DNA from: Bryoerythrophyllum caledonicum | Taxonomy: Eukaryota > Streptophyta > Bryopsida > Pottiales > Pottiaceae | Direction: 5' to 3' | Length of the DNA stretch: 64,000 bases | NCBI GenBank assembly: GCA_963971425.1 | Contig: OZ020517.1 | Coordinates: forward strand, 1,056,501 to 1,120,500 | Part shown: piece after piece, positions 34,593 to 46,404 of the stretch | Numbering within the stretch: the stretch's first letter is position 1 | Layout: each line of letters begins with the position of its first letter | The notes under the pieces: generated by a model | Told to the model about the DNA's origin: nothing | The model's input: the letters and a program-made list of their open reading frames with translations, nothing else | Databases searched by the model: none | Made by a program: the position numbers and the translations under genes

Positions 34593-37500
34593 CTATACAT
34601 CTGAATACTCAGAGAACGTGAGCAAGTCGACATCGTGTCCTTCGTCGTCGTCGTCATCAAATGCTGGAACCTCGAGTTTTTCTTCTTCACTCCCATGTGA
34701 CCAGCTGAAGGATTCGAGAGCCTCCATGAACGTAGCAGCACATGGCACAATGCCAACCCTTCTCATGCGTTCCAGCAGCCTCTCCATGTCGCGTGATCGA
34801 CCCTTCTTTGCGTAGGCCCTGCAAATCCAACGCCATGGAATTTCCGCATCTCTCAGGTCTCTACTTTACCCACAGAAAGAGAATGATACACTTTCAATAA
34901 AAACTTCTGAATCCATGACACCAGAGTTCTTTGTAAAGTCACCCAAAGTTTCCAATAAGATACCCCTCTCTTGATTTATACAACTACTCTTTCCTCACTC
35001 TTAATAGATGAATGGAAGAGCTTGGTGGTCCCTCAACTAGAATCCTTATCAAGTATGGAAGGGCTTGGTGGTCTCTAAACTCAAGATAGAAGTAGTTTTA
35101 GCCGTCTTTGAAGAAGGAGAGGTCATGTTATACCATGAATCTTAGCTGCCTTTTTCCTCTTCGAGCTAGATTAAGAGGTGATTTTAGAGACAAGGGATCC
35201 AAACTCACGGCATCTTTGGCTCACTTAACAAATAGCTTTACTAAAGGTACCTTAAAAGGATGAGGTACGCTGATGTTCGAGGACGTGTCTGCCACTGCAA
35301 GGCGTCCTTCAAGAGCTCCTCCGCTTCTTCGAAGGCGCCATGCTGACAGAACGCAGCAACCATGGCGTTCAATGTGGACTTCTGGGGCAGAATGCCAGCC
35401 TGCAGCATCTGATAGAAACACTCCTCCATCTCCGCAAACGCACCGACGTTGCCGTATCCAGTCATGAGGATCTCGTAGCTCGTAAGATCCAGCTTGAAGT
35501 TCGCAGCTTGCATCCTGGTGCGCGACCATTCCATCCTCTCCACCTCTCCTGCCCTCGCATAGCTGCTCATCAGGATGTTGTAGGTCTTCGAGTCCGGTCT
35601 GTGGCGAGACTTGGCACTTGTCATGCTCTTCAGCACCTGCAGCAAACCCATGTCAGCTCCGAAATGTCACAAATTTATAGCTGTTTTCCCTTGGAAGATG
35701 TAGATGAATACGAAAAAAAAATCTGAGCTGGATGAGTTTCACAAAGACCCAGCAAAACCCTGAACCCTGAACCCATACATACGAAAAGTTTTATTTTGCA
35801 AGGGACGAGGTTGAAACTGAACACTCACCTGCTCCATCTTGACGAATTCTCTGGCGCGGCCATAGGAGTCAATGAGAGTGTTAGAGGTCACGGTGTCAGG
35901 CTTGATGTGTTTCCGCAATCTCATGATAAACAGTGTCTTCTCCATTTGCACAAAGTCTCCGGCCTTGCCATACGCGCCAATGACCCCATTGTATGATACT
36001 CGATCAGGCCGTATCTTGGCCACCTCCATCTCCTGGAAAAACCTCTCCACTAGCCCAACATCACACGCTTGTGCACTTGCCCGTAGAAGAATATTGTACG
36101 TCACCAAATTTGGCTGGCATCTATCACCAGAAAAAAAATTTAGTTCTTTCACATTATTATGACACAGAACATGTCCGTGTAAGTCATAGATCACTACGCA
36201 AATGAGAAACCCATATTGTTTTGAGAATGTAAGTTCATGTGGTATGGGCTCCCCTAAATGACCATCTGACCAAAAAAAATTGACTGAAATAGTCAATTCG
36301 TTCGTATCATATACGGATTTGCCAGAATAAGAGATGAGACCCTAGAGTTATTTGTGAAGTCACCCAAACTTTCCAATCTGGTACCCTCTCCCTTCATTTA
36401 TAACACTACTCTTTTTCTCACTCTTAATAGCTGATGGAAGAGCTTGGTGGTCCCTCAACTAGAATCCTTATCAACTATGAAAGAGCTTGGTGGTCTCTAA
36501 ACTCAAGATAGAAGTAGATTTAGCCGCCCTTGAGGAGGAAGGAAGAGAGGTCATGTTGAATATTCGCTGCCATTTTCCTCTTTAAGCTGATTGTGGAAAT
36601 TTAGAGCTATTTAGGGCCTGATCTTAAGATAAAAAATGAGAAAAGAGGCCAGAACTCACGGTATCTTTGGCTTACTTTACAAATAACTCTACTGAAAGAA
36701 GAAATTGTGGACGATACGTTGGAAGTTGATGAGCATACCTTGCTCTTTCCTTCATGGCTTCCAGAAGGTGCAGAGCTCGTTGGAATCCGCGGCGCTTGTC
36801 CGGGTTGTGAAGGTGGGCAGTGATGAGCGCGTTGTAAAAAGAGGTATCCGGCCGATGACCATTCCGTTTCGCTTCGGTGAAGAGCCACACGGCCATCCTG
36901 AGCTGCTTCGCCTTCCCCATGATCGCGATCAGCTTCGGGTAGAACCCGTCATCTGGTTTGTACCATTTTTGCCGCTGCATCCACCTGAAAACCTGAACAC
37001 ACATGCAAGGTGAATATCAAACGTGAGCCCTCGTCAACTTGGAAGAGAACGAGTTGGTAACTTACCTCAAGAGTGAGTGTCCACTCCTTCTGTTTCCCAA
37101 GCCCTTCCAAAAGAGCGAACCAGTCCGGTGACTCCATGAACGCCGCCTGACGCTCCAGAACCTAGAACACCATGCTGATTAAACATCAGTATTTCTGTGT
37201 TAAAGTATGAAGTTCTCTTGTCATTATTCCCCCACGTTTTAGTTAATGCTCGTGCTGTAATACATTCCATTACAGTAATCACCAGGTCCAAAACGCAATA
37301 GTGGAGCATCAACAAGGGAAAAGAAAAACAAGAAACACAATAGAAAGTGGTCTCCATCAAATCACCCCTTCTTGTGCTCAAGATGTAGAAACTGAATCTG
37401 TAAAACACCTCAATTATGCTCCAGATGCTTCACAAAGGAGAGGCTTTCATCCAGCTACTGAATGTTATGTTCTAAATGAGACATATACTGTAAACACTAA

Positions 37501-37724
37501 ACCTGGAACAGCATGCATAATAGAGCGAATAAAGATTAGAGAAAAACGAGAGTGACCTGGACAACAGAGGTCTGACCGGCATTGAGTTTTTTGACGATGG
37601 AGGGGATGCAGGGACGGTGCACAGGCGTAGTAGAAGACCCCACACGCTTCGCAGCGCGGATGGCAAGGAACCCGGGGCCGCATCGTGGAAAGCTCCGCGT
37701 GGGAATGAAAATGGCGGACATCAT
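34593..37724 (-). CDS. PPR5: P-class pentatricopeptide repeat protein, PPR5/EMB2453-like
   Basis: Six exons on the minus strand: 37724-37557, 37161-37066, 36992-36739, 36120-35829, 35636-35251, 34818-34593. All phases agree, giving 473 residues. The first 55 residues look like an organelle transit peptide. A conserved SPDWFALLEGLGKQKEW leads into VFRWMQRQKWYKPDDGFY. About nine PPR motifs follow between 105 and 422 (for example VTYNILLR, VSYNGVIGAYGKAGD, TYNILMSSYARAGE). The end is acidic (VPAFDDDDDEGHDVD). The RWMQ, VWLF, YNALITAHLH and CQPN...TYNILLRA motifs match plant PPR5/EMB2453. In maize PPR5 binds and stabilises the unspliced plastid trnG-UCC transcript; that role is inferred here. The ATG pair at 37724/37721 is the first in frame; the frame further upstream begins with TTG. 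Exon 1 has an ordinary GT but a weak donor (GTCACT). Confidence 0.88.
34923..35243. mobile_element. MITE in intron 5 of the PPR5-like gene
   Basis: The left end agagttctttgtaaagtcaccc and right end ggctcacttaacaaatagcttt are inverted repeats. The interior (agcttggtggtccctcaact, ggtggtctctaaactcaag, gaggtcatgtta) is nearly identical to 36343-36691. It fills most of the intron, and its right end lies within about ten bases of the exon 5 donor. Confidence 0.7.
36343..36691. mobile_element. MITE in intron 3 of the PPR5-like gene
   Basis: Termini are tagagttatttgtgaagtca and the inverse of tttacaaataactcta; a TA stands at each outer edge, possibly the target duplication. Same family and orientation as 34923-35243. 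Related ends occur at 58095-58175 and 62790-63045. Confidence 0.75.
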
Positions 37725-37737
37725 CACATTACTCTTC

Positions 37738-38360
37738 TGTGTGAACAACCCACATCTTGAGAAACCCTAAACCCTAAACCCTAAACAGAGGATGGATTGA
37801 CCACTCCTCATTATTTCTCTGTGTGAACAACCCACATCTTGATACATCCTAAACCATAAACCCTAAACCCTAAGATGGATCAATCACTCCTCACTAGTAA
37901 TTCATCGACCAACCCACATCTTGAGATAATCGTAGGTTATCTCGTAGACCCTAAACCCTAAACAGAGGATGGATTGACCACTCCTCATTATTTCTCTGTG
38001 TGAACAACCCACATCATGTGAAATCCTAAACCCTAAACCCTAAACAGAGGATGAATTAATCACTCCTCACTCGTAATCCTTCAACCAACCCACATCCTGA
38101 GAAATCCTAAACCCTAAACCCTCAGAGGATGGATTGACACCTCCTCATTATTCCTCTGTGTGGACAACCCACATCGTGATACATCCTAAACCATAAACCC
38201 TAAACAGAGGATGGATTAATCACTCCTCATAATTTCTCTGTGTGAACCACATCTTGATAGATCCTAAACCCTAAACAGAGCATTTATCCTCTGTTTAATT
38301 CATCAAGCGTGCATCGTTCTCTACCAAGATGTGCTTGAACTCCAAACCCTAAAAATAAAT
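37738..38360. repeat. Composite CCCTAAA minisatellite starting in the PPR5-like 5' leader
   Basis: About seven imperfect units of 70-100 bp combine one to three CCCTAAA motifs, a gaggatggattgaccactcc block, and a tctgtgtgaacaacccacat block. The first unit begins 14 bases upstream of the PPR5-like ATG, so its gtgtgaacaacccacatctt is leader or promoter sequence of that gene. Unit anchors lie near 37738, 37819, 37906, 37998, 38090, 38158 and 38240. Confidence 0.85.
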
Positions 38361-39388
38361 GCTCACCTAAAATTTCTCCTGAGCTTGCAGATGAGGAAGT
38401 TGCCATTCTCTACACACCACAACAGATTTTGAACAAGGGCTTGTTGTTGATTGGCGTGGCTTGCACATGATGGGTGGATATCTACATCAATCCCTCTACG
38501 GCTTACCGAAGGCTTGATGATTAGGAGTACTACTTACACATGATGAATTGATCTTCACATGTATCAACTTACACACACGCCTAAAAGATTGGTCTCTGAA
38601 GTCGACCCGTGTGAATAATGTATTTGTTCGTATATGCTCATATGAAAGCATGTTGCCTCTCACATCATGTACTCCATGTCCAGCTTTTCCTGCCACTTTA
38701 GAGTACATCACATGAAGCACATGAAGCATCTGTACCTGTACCTTCACATGTATCATTCTTCATTAAAGAGTAGCTCAACAATTGATGGAAAGTCATCACA
38801 TTTGCATGTGGATTTTTGTCACAGAGTTGAAAGGTCTTCTTATGTCTCCATTTCTATCTCTTGTGATATATTATTGGTTTGAATGCATAGAAAGTTTTCT
38901 TTGAAAAGAGCTTGGGCGTGAATAAAGAAATGGTTTGAGTGGGGAGTAAATCATTCTACTTTTCTCTTCTGCTTCAATACCATCGCCTCGACACAATTCC
39001 AATGCCTATAATCCTTTAGTGCCGAGGTGGTCGTTTTTTGGGTCAATTTTGGTTGTTTCTTGGGTATAGCTCCCGACTGTGTAAGTTAGATGCACTTTTT
39101 TTGGTTGCAACGTGTCTGACACTTGTTCATACGCTTCAAATGGAACAATTCCCGGGCGCATTGGTACAAGCATGGGAGGGCTACAATGAATTCTGTCAAG
39201 TGGGGTCAACAAGAAATGTACCCTATTTGTAGATGTTGTTGTGCATGATCTACTACAGTAATGGATTTTCTCGAGCCTTGTAAAGCTCATCGGCGCTGAA
39301 AGGTTAAACACCTTTTGACTCATGACTCTACTATAACTCTAGTGGTATACTACATGGCTGATAAAGAGCTATTGTATGATAGTGTCTG

Positions 39389-39686
39389 CCTTTAACCCTA
39401 TAATGCTTAAGTGGACCATGAGGCCCTAGGAGAATCTTTGAGGGTAATAGATTAAGCAAAATATTATTTACATGGCAAGTACATTCATCACAATCCACTT
39501 CACAAAAATCACTGTAGTGTGTCAATGCATGCATCAAATGGAGACATAAGGGATGCGTTGGAAGTTCTCTTGAAGCTCCAAGTGTGTTTTGAGTACCACG
39601 GCAACAGCAAGCAATCTTGGTGAAAGTTACAACACCAATAGTACAAAAATTGACCTGCCAGGACTTTGCAGGCGTTAAAGGGTTAA
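39389..39686. mobile_element. MITE-like element with TTAACCC termini
   Basis: Left end tttaaccctataatgc and right end gcgttaaagggttaa are inverted relative to each other. The same terminal motif type occurs at 58684-58760 and 63046-63434. Non-coding, with no clear target duplication. Confidence 0.45.
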
Positions 39687-39727
39687 GGAGGGACAATAGT
39701 TCCATACCACTAATATATGTCTTATGT

Positions 39728-39820
39728 TCCGTTGACATAGAGTTAGAAGCGGAATGAACAGACTCTTTATTTACACCAACCTCGTTTATAGACGAGAGTT
39801 GTTATTCTTATTCTTGCAAC
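39728..39820 (+). repeat. Dispersed repeat terminus with hairpin, copy 2
   Basis: It has gcggaatgaacagactcttt, atttacacc, a perfect CTCGT/ACGAG stem with a six-base loop, then ttattcttattcttgc. Same order of blocks as 10081-10160. Confidence 0.45.
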
Positions 39821-40410
39821 TCTTTAAGTTCAAAGGCAAACCTTGAACTAATTTTTTTAATTTGTGAAGGCCATACGTGATAGATAAAAGATTGATTTTG
39901 AAATTGATAACGTCTAACTTTTCACCAGAAGGCAATAGTCTTGTCCTCTACTTTTGCGCCTTGTGACAATGCTATCATTTTTGAGATGAACAAACATTTT
40001 ATTTTATGCCAGTCATTTCATTAAACTGACTTTTTCTTCTTCCGAATTGATTGGTGAAAATTTTAAATTTTAAATCAAGAAAATAGATTAAAATTATGGC
40101 CAAAGATTTGGTCAAAGGAATATATACTTCAAGCCTACATTTGATGATATCAAATGTAAAATTGCCATAGAAACATATACAATCAGCTCCCTCTACAATA
40201 GCCGCATTTGCCTTACCAAAAGTTACCATCATCTATTAAGCTCACCCCTTGTATCTACCATAGGAATAGATAGCTCGCTTTACAAAAGCATCTAGGATGT
40301 TCAAACAAATGTTATTGTGAAAGGAAATAACTATAAGGTTAATTAGGGACTCCTATTTATGATTTACTAGTGGAAGTCTATCCTCGAGAGAGGGGAGTAG
40401 TTCCAGTTTG

Positions 40411-40513
40411 CTTTTCCCTGTCCACTGGGCATGGTCTTAGTAAGTGGAACGAACAAACACTCTATTCACGCCGGCCTCCTTCGGAGACGGGCATTATTCT
40501 TCTTCTTCTTGTG
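40411..40513 (+). repeat. Dispersed repeat terminus with hairpin, copy 3
   Basis: It has tccactgggcatggtcttag, gtggaacgaacaaacactct, attcacgcc, a CTCC-TTC-GGAG stem-loop, and a ttattcttcttcttcttg tail. This is the best-preserved copy; the version at 54592-54740 is in reverse orientation. Confidence 0.55.
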
Positions 40514-40835
40514 TCATTTGGACATAATATGTAAAAATCATGTCCACATCCAATATGAGAAGTGTTGGGAGTCTTGATGACATAATTGAATAGGGACTCG
40601 TGCCACAACTGCAACCCATGTGTAATCCAACAACAAGTATATACATGCTTATTTTTACATGATTGTAATAAAATAACTACAAAACTAATAAATTACAATA
40701 TTAGAACAATACAATTTTATAGTTGCTAATTGAAAAAATAATTTAAAAACTAGGTAATTCAAATCTTGGAAATGGTAGACATTATATAAATTTAATAAAG
40801 ATACTAAAAAATGATTTCTAAGTGATGAATGTTGA

Positions 40836-41060
40836 AAGGTTGCCAATGTAATGGATGATGGTGAACGGTTCGAAAAGGATCTTGTGCAAAATTAATTCTA
40901 TTGAATTTTGAAAGGTTGCCAATGTAATAATTGACGGTGAATGATTGAAAAAGGACGTTTGTGCAAAATTAATATTATTCAATGATGAGAGGTCGTCGAT
41001 GTAATAGATGACGGTGAACGGTTGAAAAAGGACAATTACACGGAAACCAATTGTATGATA
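40836..41060 (+). repeat. About 70-bp tandem array, three units
   Basis: Each unit reads gaaaggttgccaatgtaat...gacggtgaacggttgaaaaaggac followed by a gcaaaattaatt-type spacer. Units are imperfect. The same unit borders the HelA insertion at 11823-12425. Confidence 0.75.
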
Positions 41061-42083
41061 TATATTTAGATTGTGCTACTTTATACCATGCCAAGTAAGT
41101 TAGACTATAGTAAGTTTAATTTCAAAGATAAAACCGTGGCTTATTAATAACTTGGACACTTATCTATTTAGTAAGTAGAAGATATGCAATGCACAAAAGA
41201 TGTCGTAATATTAGGCAAGTTTATAAAGTAATCACAAAGAAATTAGGCATTCATTTATAATCCATGGATGAATGCTTTTGTTGTGATCCTTGGATGCTTA
41301 TTAATGTAATCATCTCACAAGGTTGTATTTATTTTAATAGCCTTCTTTGTTTGCCATTGTTTATCTCAAACTTTGTCCTTGATATATATCAAAGTTTTGA
41401 ATGTAATTAAGGTTGAAAATGTGTGAAGATTAGGTAATAATAAGTGTGGAATGTTGACAATGGCTAGAAATTTAGATTCCATTATATGTGGATTTAATAT
41501 TCCAATTTCAGGCATTCTTTTATGTTTCTTTTTTATACTTATTGTTCTTATTTCAAAGAAAAAATTAGGGTCTTGTCAAATTAATAATTTTCTGCTTAAA
41601 TTCCTAAGAAACTACAACAACTTCATTTAATTCAAATTAAACATTCATTCGAACTTTTGAGACCAAATACTCCCTGGGTTGGTACTTTAAAAGATAAGAT
41701 ATAAGGGAGGGACTTACTCAAGAAGATGAGTTAAATACACTCATCATCAAGATAAAATATTGCTAGCAACACATCATATCTGATGTATAAGTACTAATTA
41801 CTAATAAACACTAATTTGTAAACACTCCAAGGAACCTTTTAAACATGGGGGAAATTTTCAAATATTTAATTTGATAGATAATTGTAAAGTACATTGAGAA
41901 GAAAAAACAAAGCATGCAACTCCTCAACCCTCTAAAAATTCCCTATTTGTAACTCATATTTCAAAATTTTAGACCAATGAGAATAGAGACCACACTTATA
42001 GGATACGGAACCCATGACCACCTCCTTGCCTTAGAGGAGCTTCTATAAACCTCATCACATTCATCCACATTTGTACCCACTAA

Positions 42084-42494
42084 GAGCATCCGCACCTTTG
42101 GTTCGGCCAATGAGTGGCTAGGTTATGGGTTAGACCTAACCTCAATATTATGCCACAATGGTACTCGATCAATGTCCTCTAGGTAGCAGGACCCTCTGAA
42201 TATGCGTCCAACACAGGCAAAGTTGGAGTTTTGTTGTTGCACTCAAACACAATTATAAAAAGAGATTCGATGTAGTTGATTGAGTTGTGGACAAGGTGGA
42301 AGGTTGACGTGGTGAGGTTCGATCAACATTGGAAACATGTGCCTTTTTAAACATAAACATAAAATGTAGTGCCAAAGACAACTAGTGTGCATGAGTGCGG
42401 GGTTGGGCTTGGAGAGAAAGAAAGAGAAGGATGTTTGACACAACAAGCAATGCTTGTTCTGTCTGTTAAAGGTTCCAAAGGTGCGGATGCCCTA
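42084..42494. mobile_element. MITE with gagcatccgcacctttgg termini
   Basis: gagcatccgcacctttggtt at 42084 and ccaaaggtgcggatgccc near 42475 form an inverted repeat of about 18 bp. A ccacatttgta direct repeat lies further out (42065 and 42533) and could be a target duplication of a larger unit. GAGCATCYGCA ends are common in plant hAT-type MITEs. No coding frame. Confidence 0.5.
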
Positions 42495-45400
42495 ACATAT
42501 GTTAATCCATTATTGCCCACCTTTACAATACCGTCCACATTTGTAATCTTTCTAGAATTCTTTCCTAAAATCTAGAAAGTGTATAGACGTGGAAGGTAAG
42601 GTAAATGTGGGTGGTTATGGGCTGACATACCTTTAATGCCAAACAATGATTTGTATTATTTCCTTTATTAGTTTTAACATATAGATTACAACTATATTGT
42701 CAGATAGTCTGAAGGATATGTTTCAGTAGGCTGCTGACTAAAAGCATGACAATCTTCTTATGCATTTGTATAGTCAATTGATTGAGCCAAATGATATCAA
42801 TGTTATAAATGGCCTTCAAGATTCAAACTAACATTGTGTTTGAAGGTTAGAATGAATCTTGAAGAATTTTGAATAATGTGGATGATTTTGTTCCAATTTT
42901 TTTTTTGTTCAAGGATATTGATATGGTCAGCTTTAATTCAATCCTTCTTTTTGGTAAAAATTTCAAAAATGCCCGATGCAAGCTTGCGTTGCCTACCAAG
43001 AATAGAGATATTTGTAGTAGAGGCAAAGGCAAGGTATACCCCCCCATGACTACCACCTTCCTTTTATTGCTACTCTAGATTTGGTCCCAATTCCACCCCA
43101 TATCCGCCCCATTTTCACTCAATCACTCTTTGTCAGCTCCAAATTGAGGCTTAACATTGGTCAAGACCCCTAACTTCTTGTCAGACCTAATGGCGGTTAT
43201 CTAGTGGAAAAAATAGGATAAATATGGCATACCGGTTTGAAAATTCATGACTACTTCACATCTCATCAAAAATTTATGAAATCAGGTGGGTTGAGATTGT
43301 AATTCTATTGGTTATCACTGAAAAATAAATGTATTATTATTTGAGTTCTCCTTATATGCGCAGTGCTTAAACTATCGATTGTGGGGGGTATGCCTATTGC
43401 CTTGTAATGACATTTGACGTCTTTCTAAAAATAATTATAGAAACCAATCCCAAATAGATATATTTTAAATGATTGGTTCATAGAGAAAGAAGATGGCCAA
43501 GATTCATGGTACCACATGCCTCCCCATTATCCCTCCAAAAGGCAGCTAAAACTAATTCTACAATGTATCCTTTCTAAATGTTACCTTTGTAAATATTATT
43601 TCTCTCTAATTGTTACAAATTTTTAACTCCTAAGTTGAAGACAAAGGAAATATGTTTTTTCTTAATCATTACAACCTCGTATTCTCCTTTTTATAAACCT
43701 CCCTTTTCAAATCATGCTTTTGGATGAATGTACTACAATTATATCACATATTCATTCATCCTTGAATAACTTTAGGTCTTCAAATAAAAAATCCATTCTA
43801 AAATAGAATCCATTGTAACATTAAGAACAGATTGTAAGTCTTTGATTTTACAATACTGTTTGTGAAATAAATGATTTGTGAAAACGTCATATTTGCATGT
43901 GACTTTCTTAAAAGGTATGGTGTCAATATACTAGCGTGTTGATGTCTTCAATCTAAGTGGCTAATGTGAATAGTTATCTTGTAAATAGCACTAGGAACTC
44001 CTTCATTGACCACCATAATGTACAATTGTTATGCTTTTTAGGTTGACATTATAACTATCTTGTTAAAAAATCATTCTTGACAATTTCATATACCATGTGA
44101 CATTTTCATGAATACTATATTTTACATGTAGGATGCACACATCTAGGTTGATTCATTTCTAATTTGTTGCTTCAAGTTCCTAGCTTTAGTGCATATGAGT
44201 TGACCACTTGGACTTTTTTATGTCCTTGATAGAGTAGTTTAGCTTCAAAAGTGCATGAGCCAATTCAACATGAATTTTAATTTGAACAATAACTTCACAT
44301 TTTGGTATTGAGGTGCGTTTCATTTTATTTGAACTTCACGTGTACTTTGTCTATCCTTCTAATCATTTCTAATTGATTCATGTCTTTTATGATTGGTTTA
44401 ACTATTGCATGACAAAAGTGATAGAAATGAATATATATTATCAATAAGTTTGCATCATAAATAAGTTTAATTTAAAGTCAATCAGAGGATTGGCTATAGC
44501 ACACAAATGAGCAGAGACCCTGGAAAAATTAAGTTATGTTAGGGAGATTGATTCTACCCATGACAACATTGATATATCAAATGCCGATGAAATGAAATTG
44601 TTTTTTAAAAATGGAGTCTTAGAGAAGCTTCTCTACCAAAAGATTGGAAGGGAAGGAAAAAAAGACTTATTATAGCCCTCGCGTCCAATATGGACAGTTC
44701 ATTTAAATCACCTTCCTTTGTAATTTATATCTATAAGGACCTAAGACTTTTTCCCATGGATATATTAGAAACCCTTTTGAATTAGGAATTTCATAGAGAG
44801 CCCATGCCACTGCATGGATGACAACTACCACGTGTGAGGTTTTCTTCTTGATTTGAAAAGGAAGATGACAACAAGAAGAGAGGCAAAGGCACCTTGGTGT
44901 TGGACAATTTCTCAAGGTTACAATCATGACAATATTAGAGGTCAACTTCAAGTACATTCTGAATAACTAACATGAACATCTTTTACAAGACGATCCAATC
45001 CATGTGTATGAGCTTGTTATTGTGCTTGTTCAAGCATGGGAGATTGATGTGACTTCAGAGTGTAGTTGTCATTGCTGAAGGCACGTAAGGTTGTACATAG
45101 AAATCTTTGATGTGGTTGTAAAATTTCTCATTGATTTGAACCGAAAGAATCAGTGGCCTGTTGATGTTCAAGTCACATCAATAGACAATTTGCTAAGTCA
45201 ACTACGAGATCTATCCTCAAACACAGACTGACCATTGCCTCGTACAACAACATTTACACGATGAAAATGTTTGGAATGACTAAAAAGATCGGACATAATA
45301 TATTCATGACAGACCACATTGGTCCATTCCAACTAGATTTTCCAAATCAAATCTCATGGGAGATCTACTCAGATGGAATATATTGAGTCAATGTCCTTTT

Positions 45401-45639
45401 GAACGCACAAACAAGAACTCTAAACATGGCGGCCTATCATCACTCACATACTCCCTCAGCCCGTAGTGGAACTAATCCCACGACAACCAGTATGAGGATC
45501 AAGCATCTCTCCATTGTCTCGCAGACCAATGTGGGCGGGAAAACAATGCGGGTGGAGATGCTCGTAGGCGGTAAATAAGCGGAAGAGCAGTGCGAGCAAA
45601 GATGCTCGTAAAAATCTCAAAAGTGAAACAAGCCATACT

Positions 45640-45905
45640 TAAAGATAGCAATCCAAGACATCTTATTCCAAAAGAGGACGATGTGGCACAAACATAACTC
45701 GAACGTGAAGCAAACACAAATGAAAATAGCAACCCACAACATCTCACAACGAGGAAAGAACATACAATAATCCAAAGGATGGACTACATAGCAATCCACA
45801 ACATCTCACAACGAGGAAAGGGCGGAAGATAAGATAAAATATTCCAAAAGATGGACCACTATGGAGCTAAACATAGCAATCCACGCCATCTCATAATGAA
45901 GAAGA
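45640..45905. repeat. Imperfect tandem repeat upstream of the SUVH4-like gene
   Basis: The phrase atagcaatccacaacatctc occurs at about 45645, 45726, 45787 and 45875, followed by acaacgaggaaag or ttattccaaaaga. The period is irregular (60-90 bp). Confidence 0.7.
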
Positions 45906-46404
45906 CGGCCATGAGTAATCCCCGCCCTCGTACAATACGCCCGCACAAGTACTGTACACAGCGTAGTCTCCCGGCGATGGCGGGACCCACCTTAAACACT
46001 CCCGCCCTCGTTCCCGCTACCCGTTGCCCGCGCTTTTTGAATTGTGCGGCTGCCAAATAGCGCGGGCCACCCAACCCGGCCCGTCCCCGAGCCCATGCCC
46101 CCCTTCCCCGTCTCCCTCCCTCAGCCCCAGTATCAGCAGGTCCTCAACCCAGCCTCGAGATCGGATCCCGTACATCACCACGATATCTGGCGGGTAATGA
46201 GGTGGTATTAGACGGATATAGATCGAGCGGGGGAGTGCTTCGTTATAAGCGTGAAGTGTTTCTTCCCCGTTGTTGACTATTCCGTTGCTGATTGTCGCGA
46301 GCGGATTCGCGCCTAAGTTGCAGACGGAGAATCGAGAGAGAGAGAGAGAGAGAGAGAGTGCCGCATTTGTGTTTTGCGGGGTGATTGATGCTGTGAGAGG
46401 AGGG
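45906..46404 (+). promoter_or_regulatory. Probable promoter and 5' leader of the SUVH4-like gene
   Basis: Composition turns GC-rich at about 45910. A (GA)n run at 46333-46358 lies about 50 bases upstream of the start codon and is probably in the 5'UTR. The frame is open upstream of the ATG but starts with TTG, so it is not used as the start. Confidence 0.4.

Larger units (their letters stand above)
38361..45430. other. Long AT-rich intergenic region, repeats only
   Basis: No coding region can be supported over about 7 kb. The structured elements at 39389-39686, 39728-39820, 40411-40513, 40836-41060 and 42084-42494 are listed separately. Near 39120-39230 a short frame faintly recalls retrotransposon gag but is broken on both sides. 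Confidence 0.5.

Noticed and set aside
37725-37748. Upstream extension of the PPR5-like first exon
   Set aside because: It begins with TTG and lies in the minisatellite-linked leader; the ATG pair at 37724/37721 is the likely start.
39120-39235. Frame with a gag-like QAWEGYNEF phrase
   Set aside because: Under 40 codons of weak resemblance, with no flanking gag or pol motifs.
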